This document shows, piece after piece, positions 55,941 to 64,000 of a DNA stretch of 64,000 bases. Made by a program: the position numbers and the translations under genes. Position 1 is the stretch's first letter. Every line of letters begins with the position of its first letter. Origin of the DNA: Paenibacillus artemisiicola (GTDB lineage: Bacteria; Bacillota; Bacilli; Paenibacillales; Paenibacillaceae); assembly GCF_017652985.1 (NCBI RefSeq), contig NZ_JAGGDJ010000004.1, positions 186,001 through 250,000 on the forward strand, read 5' to 3'. The notes beneath the pieces were generated by a model that worked only from the letters and a program-made list of their open reading frames with translations, did not search any database and was not told where the DNA came from.

Positions 55941-57707
55941 TCATGCCATCTGGATGGGTTTGAGCGGTTGTGTAATTATCACGGTTGTTCCGACTCCCGC
56001 TTCGCTCGCAATATCGATACCGTACTGGAGGCCCTGAATGAGTCGGATGCGCCGGTCCACGTTGGAAATGCCGTAGCCGCCGTACGTCCGCGATTGTACC
56101 TCACCCCGTTGAATGTCGACGAGACGCTCCGGCGATATTCCGGCGCCGTCGTCCGCTACCTCGTATACGAGCTTGTCACCTCTGATGCGGGCGGAGACGA
56201 CAATATGCAGCACGCGGCCGTCAATGCGCCGCCCATGGAAGATCGCATTCTCCACCATAGGTTGAAGCACCAGGCGGACCGTCGTGTAGGCAAGCGTCTC
56301 TTCGTCCGCCTGTACCTGAATGTCGATATCGTCATCGTAGCGCATTTTCTGCAGATAGATATAGGATTGCAGATGCTCAAGCTCCTTGCCGACGGAGATG
56401 AAATCGCCTCTGCTGCTAAGTGAAATTCGGAAAAACGAGGACAGCACATCGATTGCCTCTCTCACGTTCAGCATGTCGCGGTTGACGACCATCCGGCGGA
56501 TGCCCGAGAGCGTATTAAAGATGAAATGCGTGTTGATTTGCGATCGTAATGCATCCATTTCCGCCTTTTGCCGCTGTTCGCCCTCCTCCTTGATCTCATG
56601 AATCAGCAGCTTGAGTTCAGCGCGGGTCGCATCCATCGCGGTGCTGAGCATGCTGAACTCGTCCGTCCCCGGAATTGGAATGTCACGGTCGAATTCCCCC
56701 TTGCGGATGAGCTGAATCTTCTTGTTCAGCATGACCATCCGCTTGTTTAGCCGGCTCGAGAAAATTACCGTGAGCAGCAGCGCGAGCAGGATTGAGACCA
56801 GCGAGATTAGCAGAATGGAGTGATTTACCTCGCGCAGCTCGTCCCGAACCAGCCCGGTCACCTCGACGGCCGCAACGACGGACCAGCCGTTGTCGGTGAC
56901 GCCCTTGGCGGCAACGTATTCAACGCCATCCATGGCCTTGTATTCCAACCCTTGCTTGATTTGCAAAAACTGCCGCTCCGGCCCGTTTACCGCTGATGTC
57001 GGCAGGCCAAGCAGACTCCGGTTCGTGCTGGACATGACGGTACCGTCGTCATTCAGCACATAGATTTGATATTGGGGACCGCCTCTGGAAATTAGACCGA
57101 ACAGGTCCGTCTCGTAGATACGCAGTTCCAACAGGCTCGCGCCACTCAGCTCGGAAGCAGGGAGCCGGCTGAACAAGGCGAATACCTTCTGCCCGCGATC
57201 GTCCTTCCACGTTGGCTTCCATGCGATATTATCCGAATCGAGGCGAAGCGGGTCATAAACTTGCCGCTTCATGTCCTCCTCCATATGGAGGGTGACATCT
57301 CCATCCTTGATAAGATTACGGTCTTGGCTGTAGAGGGCAATATGGGCCAGGCTGGCGACATTGCTGTACATCATGGCCGAGATGTAGTTTTTAATGTTCT
57401 CGTAGCTGGGCTCCGCTTCGTCCGGGTCGTCGTTTTGCACATCATTCATAAAGTTCTGATCGCTCAGCAGAAACGTCGACATCCTCGTATAATACTGCAG
57501 CCGCGTCTCAATGTTGTGCGCCGTCTGCTCGACAATATAATTTAACATACCCGTACTTTGCTTCAGAATGCGGTCGCGCATCGTCATCTGATAGGCGCCG
57601 GCCGTTAACGCAATGATCGAAAGCGAGATGAACAAGAAGGAGATAAACAACTGCCAGCGGAATTTCAGTCGGCCGAGCAGCGGGCTTGGGCTCCTTACTC
57701 CGCGCAT
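55941..57707 (-). CDS. YesM-type sensor histidine kinase of locus 3
   Basis: 588 residues: first helix at about residues 18-42 (LFISFLFISLSIIALTAG), extracytoplasmic domain to about 290, second helix (ILLISLVSILLALLLTVIF), HAMP (MLNKKIQLIRKGEFDRDIP), then RSQINTHFIFNTLSGIRRM with the phosphoacceptor His (the usual NPHFLYN is NTHFIFN), and HATPase QPMVENAIFHG and DDGAGISPE. It overlaps the response-regulator stop by about 13 bases. Confidence 0.93.
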   Translation of the reverse strand: MRGVRSPSPLLGRLKFRWQLFISFLFISLSIIALTAGAYQMTMRDRILKQSTGMLNYIVEQTAHNIETRLQYYTRMSTFLLSDQNFMNDVQNDDPDEAEPSYENIKNYISAMMYSNVASLAHIALYSQDRNLIKDGDVTLHMEEDMKRQVYDPLRLDSDNIAWKPTWKDDRGQKVFALFSRLPASELSGASLLELRIYETDLFGLISRGGPQYQIYVLNDDGTVMSSTNRSLLGLPTSAVNGPERQFLQIKQGLEYKAMDGVEYVAAKGVTDNGWSVVAAVEVTGLVRDELREVNHSILLISLVSILLALLLTVIFSSRLNKRMVMLNKKIQLIRKGEFDRDIPIPGTDEFSMLSTAMDATRAELKLLIHEIKEEGEQRQKAEMDALRSQINTHFIFNTLSGIRRMVVNRDMLNVREAIDVLSSFFRISLSSRGDFISVGKELEHLQSYIYLQKMRYDDDIDIQVQADEETLAYTTVRLVLQPMVENAIFHGRRIDGRVLHIVVSARIRGDKLVYEVADDGAGISPERLVDIQRGEVQSRTYGGYGISNVDRRIRLIQGLQYGIDIASEAGVGTTVIITQPLKPIQMA

Positions 57708-59305
57708 GCATCATCCGGTCCCTTCTCCGTCAGGCGATAGTCGCCCGGCGTCATGCCGGTATGCTTCTTGAACATGCGATGGTAATAGGGAGTGTTCTCG
57801 TAGCCGCTCAACTTGGCGACCTCATGAATGCTGAGCGAAGGGTCTCGGAGCAGCCCCATGGATACCGTAATCCGATACTTGTTGATATAGTCATTGAGGC
57901 TGATGCTCATCTTCGCCTTAAAGGCAGCACCTAAGTAATTGGGCGTGAAATGCATCGCACCGGCAATCGACTCAACGGAAAGAGGCGTTCCGTAATGCTC
58001 GCTCACGATATGCTTAATTTGGGCGATTAACGGATCCTCGACCTCCTGTTTGTCGTTTCTGATCTTGCGTATCAGAAGGCGGACGCGATGATGCAGGTTG
58101 TCGCGGATATCGGCGGCGGTCCGCTTCCTCGCCAGATCAGACCAGCACCCGATCTCCTCATCGATACCGGCGAACGGCTCGAAACCCTGGCCTCTTGTCG
58201 CGTCGACCAGTACGGAGAGAACCGACAATCCGACCCCGCACACGAAAGACGGATCGCCTGTCCAGTGCTGCTCGTCCAGACACAAGTCGACCAACCCGTC
58301 AAGCTCCTGCTCTCCACCCTGTCTCAGTAACCGGGGAGTACCCTCCTTTAGCTGCAATAGTGCCTCGGACACGGCGGTATAGTCACCGCCCGCTGACTCC
58401 GAACCGCCTGGATCCGATCCAGTCAGTGAAAGGGAATTCGCTGCACCGCGGCCAACTTGCCGCGACGCATCGAGATAAGCCTCCTCCAGAGTCATCGTCC
58501 CTGGATAAATGCGATAGACCGTCTGTAGCTCTAGACCGAGCGATTGCCGAATGTGGTCAACCATTTGGCGAGACGCCTGCGACAGCAGCAGGGAGACGTC
58601 GGATGGCAACGCGTGCGAGCGGAACACTACGGCAATTTCGCTAGCCGAGAGCTTGGCGCATACCGCGTTCTTCCATTCCGGGACGATATTATGGAACGCG
58701 CTCTTAATCTCCTCGGATCTAATCTTAACCGATCGATCCCAGCTGATTAGAAGCAGACAGATATGTCCTTCGACTTCTAGCAGCCAGTCAAGGCCGATGC
58801 CCTGCAGCAGCGACTCGGGCTCCTCGTTAATGCCAAGCAGTGCGCTGCGGACGACGCTCTCCCGCAGAACCGGCCCGCTAAGTGAGAGGTTGTTCCGTAA
58901 ACGCTCGTAGATCGCGCCCTGCATCCGTTCCTCGATACACTTGTCAGCGGCCTTCTTGACGACGCGCAGCAGCTCTTCGTCGTTAATCGGCTTGAGCACG
59001 TAGCCAAAGGCGTTCAGATTGGCCGCCTCGCGGGCATAACCGAATTCCTCATAGGCGCTGCAAAATATGATTTTAATCGCAGGGTCGATTGCACTTACCA
59101 TTCTGGCCATCTCTACGCCGTCCATAACGGGCATTTTCACATCGGTAATGATGATGTCCGGGCGGGATTGCATCGCCATATCAACTGCCTGTTTACCGTT
59201 CCATGCATCGCCGATTACTTCGCTCCCGATAAGGCTCCAATCGACCGACCGGCACAACGCCCGGCGCTCAACCGTTTCATCATCGACAATCAACAGTTTA
59301 ATCAT
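57695..59305 (-). CDS. YesN-type response regulator of locus 3
   Basis: 536 residues: receiver with phosphoacceptor Asp55 in IIITDVKMPVMDG, long linker, then AraC-type HTH (LSVESIAGAMHFTPNYLGAA; SIHEVAKLSGYENTPYYHRM; GMTPGDYR). AAAGGGG precedes the ATG. Expected to activate the LipO/LplB/YtcP genes at 52122-55669. A cre-like site lies just upstream. Confidence 0.93.
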   Translation of the reverse strand: MIKLLIVDDETVERRALCRSVDWSLIGSEVIGDAWNGKQAVDMAMQSRPDIIITDVKMPVMDGVEMARMVSAIDPAIKIIFCSAYEEFGYAREAANLNAFGYVLKPINDEELLRVVKKAADKCIEERMQGAIYERLRNNLSLSGPVLRESVVRSALLGINEEPESLLQGIGLDWLLEVEGHICLLLISWDRSVKIRSEEIKSAFHNIVPEWKNAVCAKLSASEIAVVFRSHALPSDVSLLLSQASRQMVDHIRQSLGLELQTVYRIYPGTMTLEEAYLDASRQVGRGAANSLSLTGSDPGGSESAGGDYTAVSEALLQLKEGTPRLLRQGGEQELDGLVDLCLDEQHWTGDPSFVCGVGLSVLSVLVDATRGQGFEPFAGIDEEIGCWSDLARKRTAADIRDNLHHRVRLLIRKIRNDKQEVEDPLIAQIKHIVSEHYGTPLSVESIAGAMHFTPNYLGAAFKAKMSISLNDYINKYRITVSMGLLRDPSLSIHEVAKLSGYENTPYYHRMFKKHTGMTPGDYRLTEKGPDDACAE

Positions 59306-59332
59306 TCGCTCACCCCTTTAGCTCTCAATATA

Positions 59333-59346
59333 AGAAACCGCTTACA
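59333..59346. promoter_or_regulatory. cre-like site upstream of the locus 3 two-component genes
   Basis: AGAAACCGCTTACA fits TGWNANCGNTNWCA at 13 of 14 positions (only the first base differs). Placement between promoter and start of the YesN gene fits CcpA repression. Confidence 0.6.
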
Positions 59347-59535
59347 ATAGTTCACTGGGAAGGTCGTGTTTACTAACAACTTTGAATTATTTAAAGAAAA
59401 TTTGCAAGCGGATTCATAGTTAAGAGCAATGGTAGGATCACATCTGTTCATGGTGCTCTGTTAAAAAATGCTTGAGGGAGCTTTTAAATAAGAGGTTTAT
59501 AATGAGTATATCTACCTTCAAGAGGGGGAATTGTC

Positions 59536-60213
59536 ATGTGTGGACGGTATACGATCAATGTAACGCTTGAAGAGCTTATGCAGATCTTCTTGGTTGAGCA
59601 ATCTAATTATCCGCTAAAGCCCAATTATAACGTTGCACCTACTCAAACTGTTCCGGTAATTCTTCAGGAAGAAGGAAAGCGCGTCCTTGAAGGATTTCAT
59701 TGGGGATTGGTACCTTTTTGGGCGAAGGATAAAAAAGCAGGATTTAAAATGATTAACGCCCGAGCAGAAACCGTTGCTGAAAAGCCAGCTTTCGGACGAT
59801 TATTGAATAGTCGACGTGTCATTATCCCGGCAGATGGATTTTACGAGTGGAGAAAAGATGGGAAAGAGAAACAGCCGTATAGGTTTCAGCTGAAAGACAA
59901 GTCGGCGTTTGGGTTCGCAGGGCTCTGGGATGAATGGACTCAACCGAACGGAGAAAACCTACGGAGCTGCACCATTATTACGACGACCCCAAACGCGCTT
60001 GTTGAAGACGTTCATGACCGCATGCCGGTTATTCTTGAACGGGATACAGTGAAGGCTTGGCTTGATCCTAAAACCAACAAAGAGTTTCTGCAAAATTTCC
60101 TTGTTCCTTATCCTGCGGATAAAATGATACGCTATCCGGTTTCGAAAGATGTAGGGAATGTCAAGAATAACGGGGCAGGCTTACTCGAAGAGGTTGCATT
60201 GAATTCTAAATAA
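59536..60213 (+). CDS. SRAP-domain protein (YedK/HMCES-like)
   Basis: 225 residues. The processed N-terminal Cys is MCGRYT (Cys2, which forms the thiazolidine bond to abasic sites), with NARAET, GFYEWR (Glu) and VHDRMPVIL (His), all conserved catalytic or DNA-binding motifs. The family shields abasic sites in single-stranded DNA, made after replication-blocking damage. AGAGGGGG precedes the ATG. TATAAT at 59498-59503 may be its -10 box. Usually monocistronic, as here. Confidence 0.95.
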   Translation: MCGRYTINVTLEELMQIFLVEQSNYPLKPNYNVAPTQTVPVILQEEGKRVLEGFHWGLVPFWAKDKKAGFKMINARAETVAEKPAFGRLLNSRRVIIPADGFYEWRKDGKEKQPYRFQLKDKSAFGFAGLWDEWTQPNGENLRSCTIITTTPNALVEDVHDRMPVILERDTVKAWLDPKTNKEFLQNFLVPYPADKMIRYPVSKDVGNVKNNGAGLLEEVALNSK

Positions 60214-60382
60214 ATACTACATTCGCTCCTATCTGGTGGTTACCTGCCGGTTGGTTAATTAATCAACGCCATTCTTACTGGTCTTGTACCTGGTCGTTCG
60301 CCCCTTTATGACAACAGCCCATACACGTTGCCCATATCCACATATACTGAGGTGTACCTCTCAATTAAAGGAGCTGACCACA

Positions 60383-60511
60383 ATGGGCTATGGTAACGTT
60401 GGTGGCGTAGGTTGTGGACCTGTCGGTGGTTTCGGTGGCGGCAATGTATTAGGCTTTATTCTTGTACTGTTCATTCTGTTAGTCATCATCTCGCGGGGAT
60501 GCTTTTTTTAA
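60383..60511 (+). CDS. YjcZ-family tiny membrane protein
   Basis: 42 residues: Gly/Val-rich head MGYGNVGGVGCGPVGGFGGG followed by one membrane helix (FILVLFILLVIISRG). This matches the YjcZ/tiny-TM family found in spore-formers, often made during sporulation. AAAGGAG is about 9 bases upstream of the ATG. Confidence 0.85.
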   Translation: MGYGNVGGVGCGPVGGFGGGNVLGFILVLFILLVIISRGCFF

Positions 60512-60616
60512 GTAAATGAACTTCATTTATAGACCTGAGTGCGTCAACCTCCCAGTTCATTAGCATTGCATGCGGATAGGGTCTGCTAACCGGACAGTAG
60601 GCCTCCCTTTGAAAAG

Positions 60617-60656
60617 GTAAAAGCCCCAGCGAACAATCGCCGGGGCCTTTGTTTTC
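60617..60656 (+). terminator. Terminator downstream of the YjcZ-like gene
   Basis: AAAGCCCC-GCGA and TCGC-GGGGCCTTT pair, ending in TTTGTTTT. Confidence 0.75.
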
Positions 60657-60750
60657 TTGCTGGTCGATTTCTATTCCGGTTCACGATTATGACTGCGGCC
60701 TCTCAAGCCGATCAAACCGAGCAATTCTAACCAACCCAACCAGTCCCAAT

Positions 60751-60882
60751 TCATACCATTGTCATCATTCGCTGCATTTGCTCGATAGTTGCCGCCCGAC
60801 GCTTCCTAAGTTGAATGTAATCAGGGCATTTATGGAAGTCACCAGGTACATCTTGATGGTTAAGTCCTAACGAAATTCCCAT
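60751..60882 (-). CDS. Possible small protein, unrecognised
   Basis: A short frame (43 residues from ATG at about 60882, or 67 from 60954) reads LNHQDVPGDFHKCPDYIQLR and ends RMMTMV. Protein-like composition, but no ribosome site and no family. Low support. Confidence 0.3.
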   Translation of the reverse strand: MGISLGLNHQDVPGDFHKCPDYIQLRKRRAATIEQMQRMMTMV

Positions 60883-60963
60883 TAGGACGGTATAATTAGG
60901 AATTCGATACGAGCGCCGAAACGTTCCCTTCAGGCCTGTTATTTTGACGCCCATTGACAGTCG

Positions 60964-60993
60964 AAAAGAGCCCGAGATCTCTCCTCAGGCTCC
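60964..60993 (-). terminator. Terminator after the SLAC1-like gene
   Basis: On the minus strand GAGCCTGAG and CTCGGGCTC form a stem (one wobble) followed by TTTTC, overlapping the end of the gene. Confidence 0.6.
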
Positions 60994-61677
60994 TTCATAA
61001 ATAGACCGTTCCTCAAAAGGTGCGATTAAAATTAATAACGAGGGGTTCATGACTGCTGACATGGGTTCTTGCTGTATTAACCGTGAAACAATCATCGTCA
61101 AAAAAATAAGCGCTGCTATACTCCCTATCGCAAAACAAAACAGATTCCATTCATGTGCCCAACCAAATGGCATCGTTACGCCGGTAACGGGTACATTTAA
61201 AATGGCTACCACGGGAATTAACATTGCAGGGACAGCATGTAGTTGATCCTGTTTAACCCTAAATAATCGAGAAACCAAAACGTAACATAGTAGTATGGTA
61301 AGAATTGTTCCTACTATCCATACCGTTTGGCCAAGGAGTTGGCTGTAAGGCAAAATAATGGAGGAAATGAGCAGGATTCCGACGGTTATTGCTCCAAAGA
61401 AATTTCCGGCAATTGGATGTGAAAGCTCAGCGTGAACGACTTGCGGGAAATTTATCCACTTTATCATGTAACAAATACTTAGAAACGCAAATATGACGAT
61501 GGCCATCAAACCAATCCATGCTGAAATTACAGAAGAGGTTCCAAACAAATGATGAGACGACCTCCAGGCAAGCGAAAGGCCCGCTATTCCCATAACCGAA
61601 CCGTATGTATTCACAGATAGAAATCGAAGTGCAGATTCGTTGGTTTTTCCGATGCTAGATGTTCTCGATGATCCCAT
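60985..61677 (-). CDS. SLAC1/TehA-type transporter, C-terminally shortened
   Basis: 230 residues with about seven membrane helices, beginning FLSVNTYGSVMGIAGLSLAW (family N-terminus) and ending in PSLLILIAPFEERSI, where family members normally go on for roughly three more helices (about 320 residues in all). Members move anions or dicarboxylates. The missing end suggests a truncated, perhaps inactive, protein. GAGG precedes the ATG. A terminator lies right at the end. Confidence 0.75.
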   Translation of the reverse strand: MGSSRTSSIGKTNESALRFLSVNTYGSVMGIAGLSLAWRSSHHLFGTSSVISAWIGLMAIVIFAFLSICYMIKWINFPQVVHAELSHPIAGNFFGAITVGILLISSIILPYSQLLGQTVWIVGTILTILLCYVLVSRLFRVKQDQLHAVPAMLIPVVAILNVPVTGVTMPFGWAHEWNLFCFAIGSIAALIFLTMIVSRLIQQEPMSAVMNPSLLILIAPFEERSIYEGA

Positions 61678-61734
61678 GTTATGGCCTCATTTATCTATTG
61701 TGATGTACAAAGGAATAGCTGTTCGCTGCCGTAA

Positions 61735-62832
61735 TCAACTGATCGCATTGTCTCTCTTCCTCTTTATCAAGGTCATAACGGCTAACAAGATGGGAAAAGC
61801 GACACACGGGATCAAGGAAGAAAGCGGATATATTTTTGTTCCATAGGTAAAATGATCCGCGGTGCGAATAAAACTTTTGCAAGCATGTGCGAAGAAAAGG
61901 AGCCCGATTGCCAACACAAACGGCTTCATTTTAGAAATGCCAAAAACATGCCTTGCCACAAGCGTAAATACGTATTGCATGACAACCATGTATACCATCG
62001 TCAGGACCGTCCAAAGACCCACTAACAACACTTCAATTCGCTCCAAATATTCGCCTAATTTCACCAATTGGATCGTCGAAAAAAACGGGTACGCCGAAGT
62101 GTCAACGAAGTTAAACCCCAGAGAGCTTAAAGTAAGATAAGAAATCATAATCAAATACAAACCCGACAACAAGATTGCAATCATACAGGACGGAAAAATT
62201 CTCTTCATGTTTTCCACGCGCGACATGAGAAACCCGAATGTAATCATTTGGGAAAAAGTAAATGTAAATAGATGCATGCTTCCGATTACCCGATTAGGTA
62301 TCGAGCTCTTGAGTTGCGGCAGAAAAGGATTCGTCTGGATTTCTGGAATGATAAATAGACATGTGATTAGAAATCCAATTAAAAACAGTGGGAGAATGAC
62401 TAAGTTGCTTCGAGCTAATGTCCCAAGGCCGATATAAACGGCATAGGTTGAACAAGCTGCATAGACCATGATCAGATAATCTGAATGCGTCTTCGGTAAA
62501 ATCACAGTCGTATAGAACATGGATACCGCCCTGAAACTTCCCGATGCGGACTCCAAGTTATTTAGCAGATAGATGCTTAGCATCACTTTGCTCAGCCACT
62601 TTCCAAGCAGCTTATCGCAAATTTCAGTCAGGTTATGATTCGGATACTGACGTTGAACGTACGTAATAATCCCGAGCAAGGCGATTCCGGCTACGATATT
62701 GAAAAGGTTAGCGATCCAAACATCCTGTTTCATTAGCTTGGTCTCGGTTAGGAACACACTTTCGAAGCCTGCGATAAATCCGAACAGCAACCAACCCAAC
62801 TGAAGATGAGTTATTTTCTCCTGCACGTTCAT
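61735..62832 (-). CDS. Spore germination protein, GerAB/GerB family
   Basis: 365 residues with ten or so membrane helices, of the amino acid/polyamine/organocation superfamily (start MNVQEKITHLQLGWLLFGFI; TLARSNLVILPLF). Works in the spore inner membrane as the receptor subunit that binds the germinant. AAGGTGGG precedes the ATG. Follows the GerC and two-helix genes in one operon; the GerA subunit would lie outside the window. Confidence 0.93.
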   Translation of the reverse strand: MNVQEKITHLQLGWLLFGFIAGFESVFLTETKLMKQDVWIANLFNIVAGIALLGIITYVQRQYPNHNLTEICDKLLGKWLSKVMLSIYLLNNLESASGSFRAVSMFYTTVILPKTHSDYLIMVYAACSTYAVYIGLGTLARSNLVILPLFLIGFLITCLFIIPEIQTNPFLPQLKSSIPNRVIGSMHLFTFTFSQMITFGFLMSRVENMKRIFPSCMIAILLSGLYLIMISYLTLSSLGFNFVDTSAYPFFSTIQLVKLGEYLERIEVLLVGLWTVLTMVYMVVMQYVFTLVARHVFGISKMKPFVLAIGLLFFAHACKSFIRTADHFTYGTKIYPLSSLIPCVAFPILLAVMTLIKRKRDNAIS

Positions 62833-62844
62833 TGACCCACCTTT

Positions 62845-63078
62845 TCAACTACTCAATAGATGCTTAAAGATGTACCGGGATAGCGGAGAATAGAAGCTGC
62901 TGTACATCTTTTCGACTGTCGGCCAAGTATTCCTCAAATAAGGAGCACTATACCCTGCAGTGAATGTGCAAAGAAGCAGCATCGTTACGGCATCGGATAT
63001 GCTGCCTCGTTTGCGCAGCACTAAAAAATAGGTGATGCCATAGCAAAGAGAGCCGATAAAAAAAACCGTGTTTACCAT
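62845..63078 (-). CDS. Two-helix membrane protein (germination D-subunit-like)
   Basis: 77 residues with two hydrophobic segments (NTVFFIGSLCYGITYFLVL; AVTMLLLCTFTAGYSAPYL). Starts directly after the GerC stop with AAAGGAG upstream. Small two-helix D-type proteins accompany some Ger receptor operons in Bacillus; the identity is inferred from size, topology and place. Confidence 0.7.
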   Translation of the reverse strand: MVNTVFFIGSLCYGITYFLVLRKRGSISDAVTMLLLCTFTAGYSAPYLRNTWPTVEKMYSSFYSPLSRYIFKHLLSS

Positions 63079-64000
63079 TTAGGAATTCTCCTTTATAGAA
63101 GTGGTCATGCCCGATTTATCAAACATAACGGTAACGTGAACTTGAATTGGAATGGTGGGGTAAAGCTCCTCCCAATCCTTGTGAATGGTTTCCCATGCCT
63201 GTGGGTGGTATTGCATATAATATTCAGACAGTCCGAGAACATCGATTTTCAAGTTTTGTTGGAAATGTTTTAAACTCATTTTAATTTTTTTTTCTAAATA
63301 GCGTGAGGCTGCTTGTTCCATCTGTAAAATGATCCGTGACTCGCCGACATCGGAATCTTCATTTACATCTTCCACGGACGCGCTGAATTTCAAGGTTACG
63401 CTTAATCTTGGGCTGCCATTTTGAATGTCGCCATGGATCTCCGAGACTTTCTCATGGAATAATGCCGAAAACTCCGAACCATCATTCGAATGAATGACTT
63501 CATTAAATTCAATGTTTCTCCAAAATTTCTTCTTCGACAATGCGGTTAAGGTTAATACGTCGCTCCCCTCTACCCACCCAGCCAATTTTTGTTTATAGAT
63601 AACAGCCCCCCCATTCAAAATTAGAAACCCCTTATTGGTTGACTCTCTAAGACTGCCCGACACGAATCCTCGATTAGGATTCTGGAATAAATCCACGAAA
63701 TCCTTAATCGTTATCGCCACTACTTGGCCTGACAACTTATTATTTCGGACTTGACCTAACAAGTCGTTCGGTAAGATATCGCCGGACTCCGTACCGAGTT
63801 CAAGTTTATCCGAAGCTTTTCCTGGCGTGACAATTGGATATGCCGTAAGCCGAAATTCTCTTTTCCTCGATAAATAATCCACCACTTCGTATAGAGAATG
63901 TTTTGCGGCGCTTTCACTGATCATAAAAAATTTATTATGCTGGAAAATCAAATTTTTCCCGACACTTGCCCTCAATTTTCTTGCTGCATCCAAAGGCGTT
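63079..64000 (-). CDS. Ger(x)C-family germination lipoprotein, N-terminus outside the window
   Basis: The frame is open to the right edge (reading ..TPLDAARKLRASVGKN), so a TTG at 63993 is not the true start; the signal peptide and about 80-90 residues are missing. Visible family features: ISESAAKHSLYEVVDYLSRK, GTESGDILPNDLLGQ, GWVEGSDVLTLTAL and the C-terminal beta-rich domain ending VHVTVMFDKSGM. A lipoprotein subunit of the spore inner-membrane receptor. Confidence 0.92.
   Translation of the reverse strand, partial: TPLDAARKLRASVGKNLIFQHNKFFMISESAAKHSLYEVVDYLSRKREFRLTAYPIVTPGKASDKLELGTESGDILPNDLLGQVRNNKLSGQVVAITIKDFVDLFQNPNRGFVSGSLRESTNKGFLILNGGAVIYKQKLAGWVEGSDVLTLTALSKKKFWRNIEFNEVIHSNDGSEFSALFHEKVSEIHGDIQNGSPRLSVTLKFSASVEDVNEDSDVGESRIILQMEQAASRYLEKKIKMSLKHFQQNLKIDVLGLSEYYMQYHPQAWETIHKDWEELYPTIPIQVHVTVMFDKSGMTTSIKENS

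Overview
The window looks like a piece of chromosome from a spore-forming, low-to-mid GC Firmicute of the Paenibacillus type. The reasons are the spore germination genes (GerC, GerB and a small two-helix protein), a tiny YjcZ-like protein, YesM/YesN two-component pairs beside sugar importers, a BceAB-type peptide-detoxification module with YxeA, AGGAGG-type ribosome sites and cre-like catabolite sites. No rRNA, tRNA, CRISPR array or intact mobile element was seen. This is inference from gene content; no search was run.

Left part (1-22 kb, mixed housekeeping and accessory genes): the end of an RCC1-repeat protein; a gene split by an in-frame amber codon (1145-2203); a HAD phosphatase; an AraC regulator; an M3 oligoendopeptidase; a divergent nitroreductase/HxlR pair with a palindromic operator; a secreted copper-amine-oxidase-N-like protein; a VOC protein; a four-gene GntR/ABC operon with its operator on the -10 box; then a Bce/Yxd-type module (response regulator and kinase, IS3 fossil, ABC ATPase and permease, YxeA). 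After it come an XRE regulator with a membrane partner, a kinase carrying a degenerate GGDEF domain, and a DsbA-like protein. A short palindromic repeat family is scattered through 1-9.5 kb, and two decayed IS3-family copies lie at 12.95-13.33 and 16.73-16.89 kb.

Central part (22-59 kb, almost all on the minus strand) holds three carbohydrate loci. Locus 1 (22.4-33.0 kb): YesM/YesN pair, family 5 binding protein, Opp-type importer and a GH172 (DUF2961) enzyme. Locus 2 (33.2-49.1 kb): CUT1 importer, class II aldolase, GH38 alpha-mannosidase, DeoR regulator, a 1163-residue GH38-like enzyme with an N-terminal rhamnogalacturonan-lyase-like binding domain, and a sulfatase; a second, closely similar DeoR regulator and a phytanoyl-CoA-dioxygenase-like protein sit upstream. 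Locus 3 (50.5-59.3 kb): YesM/YesN pair, LplB/YtcP/LipO-type importer, a sugar isomerase/epimerase-like TIM barrel and a ThuA-like protein. Decayed regulator fragments lie between loci 2 and 3.

Right part (59.5-64 kb): an SRAP-domain protein, a YjcZ-like micro-protein, a C-terminally truncated SLAC1/TehA-type transporter and a germination operon that runs off the window edge.

The most interesting candidate system is locus 2. Import, intracellular alpha-mannosidase, sulfatase and aldolase together suggest use of a sulfated or otherwise decorated mannose-containing glycan. The substrate is inferred, not shown.
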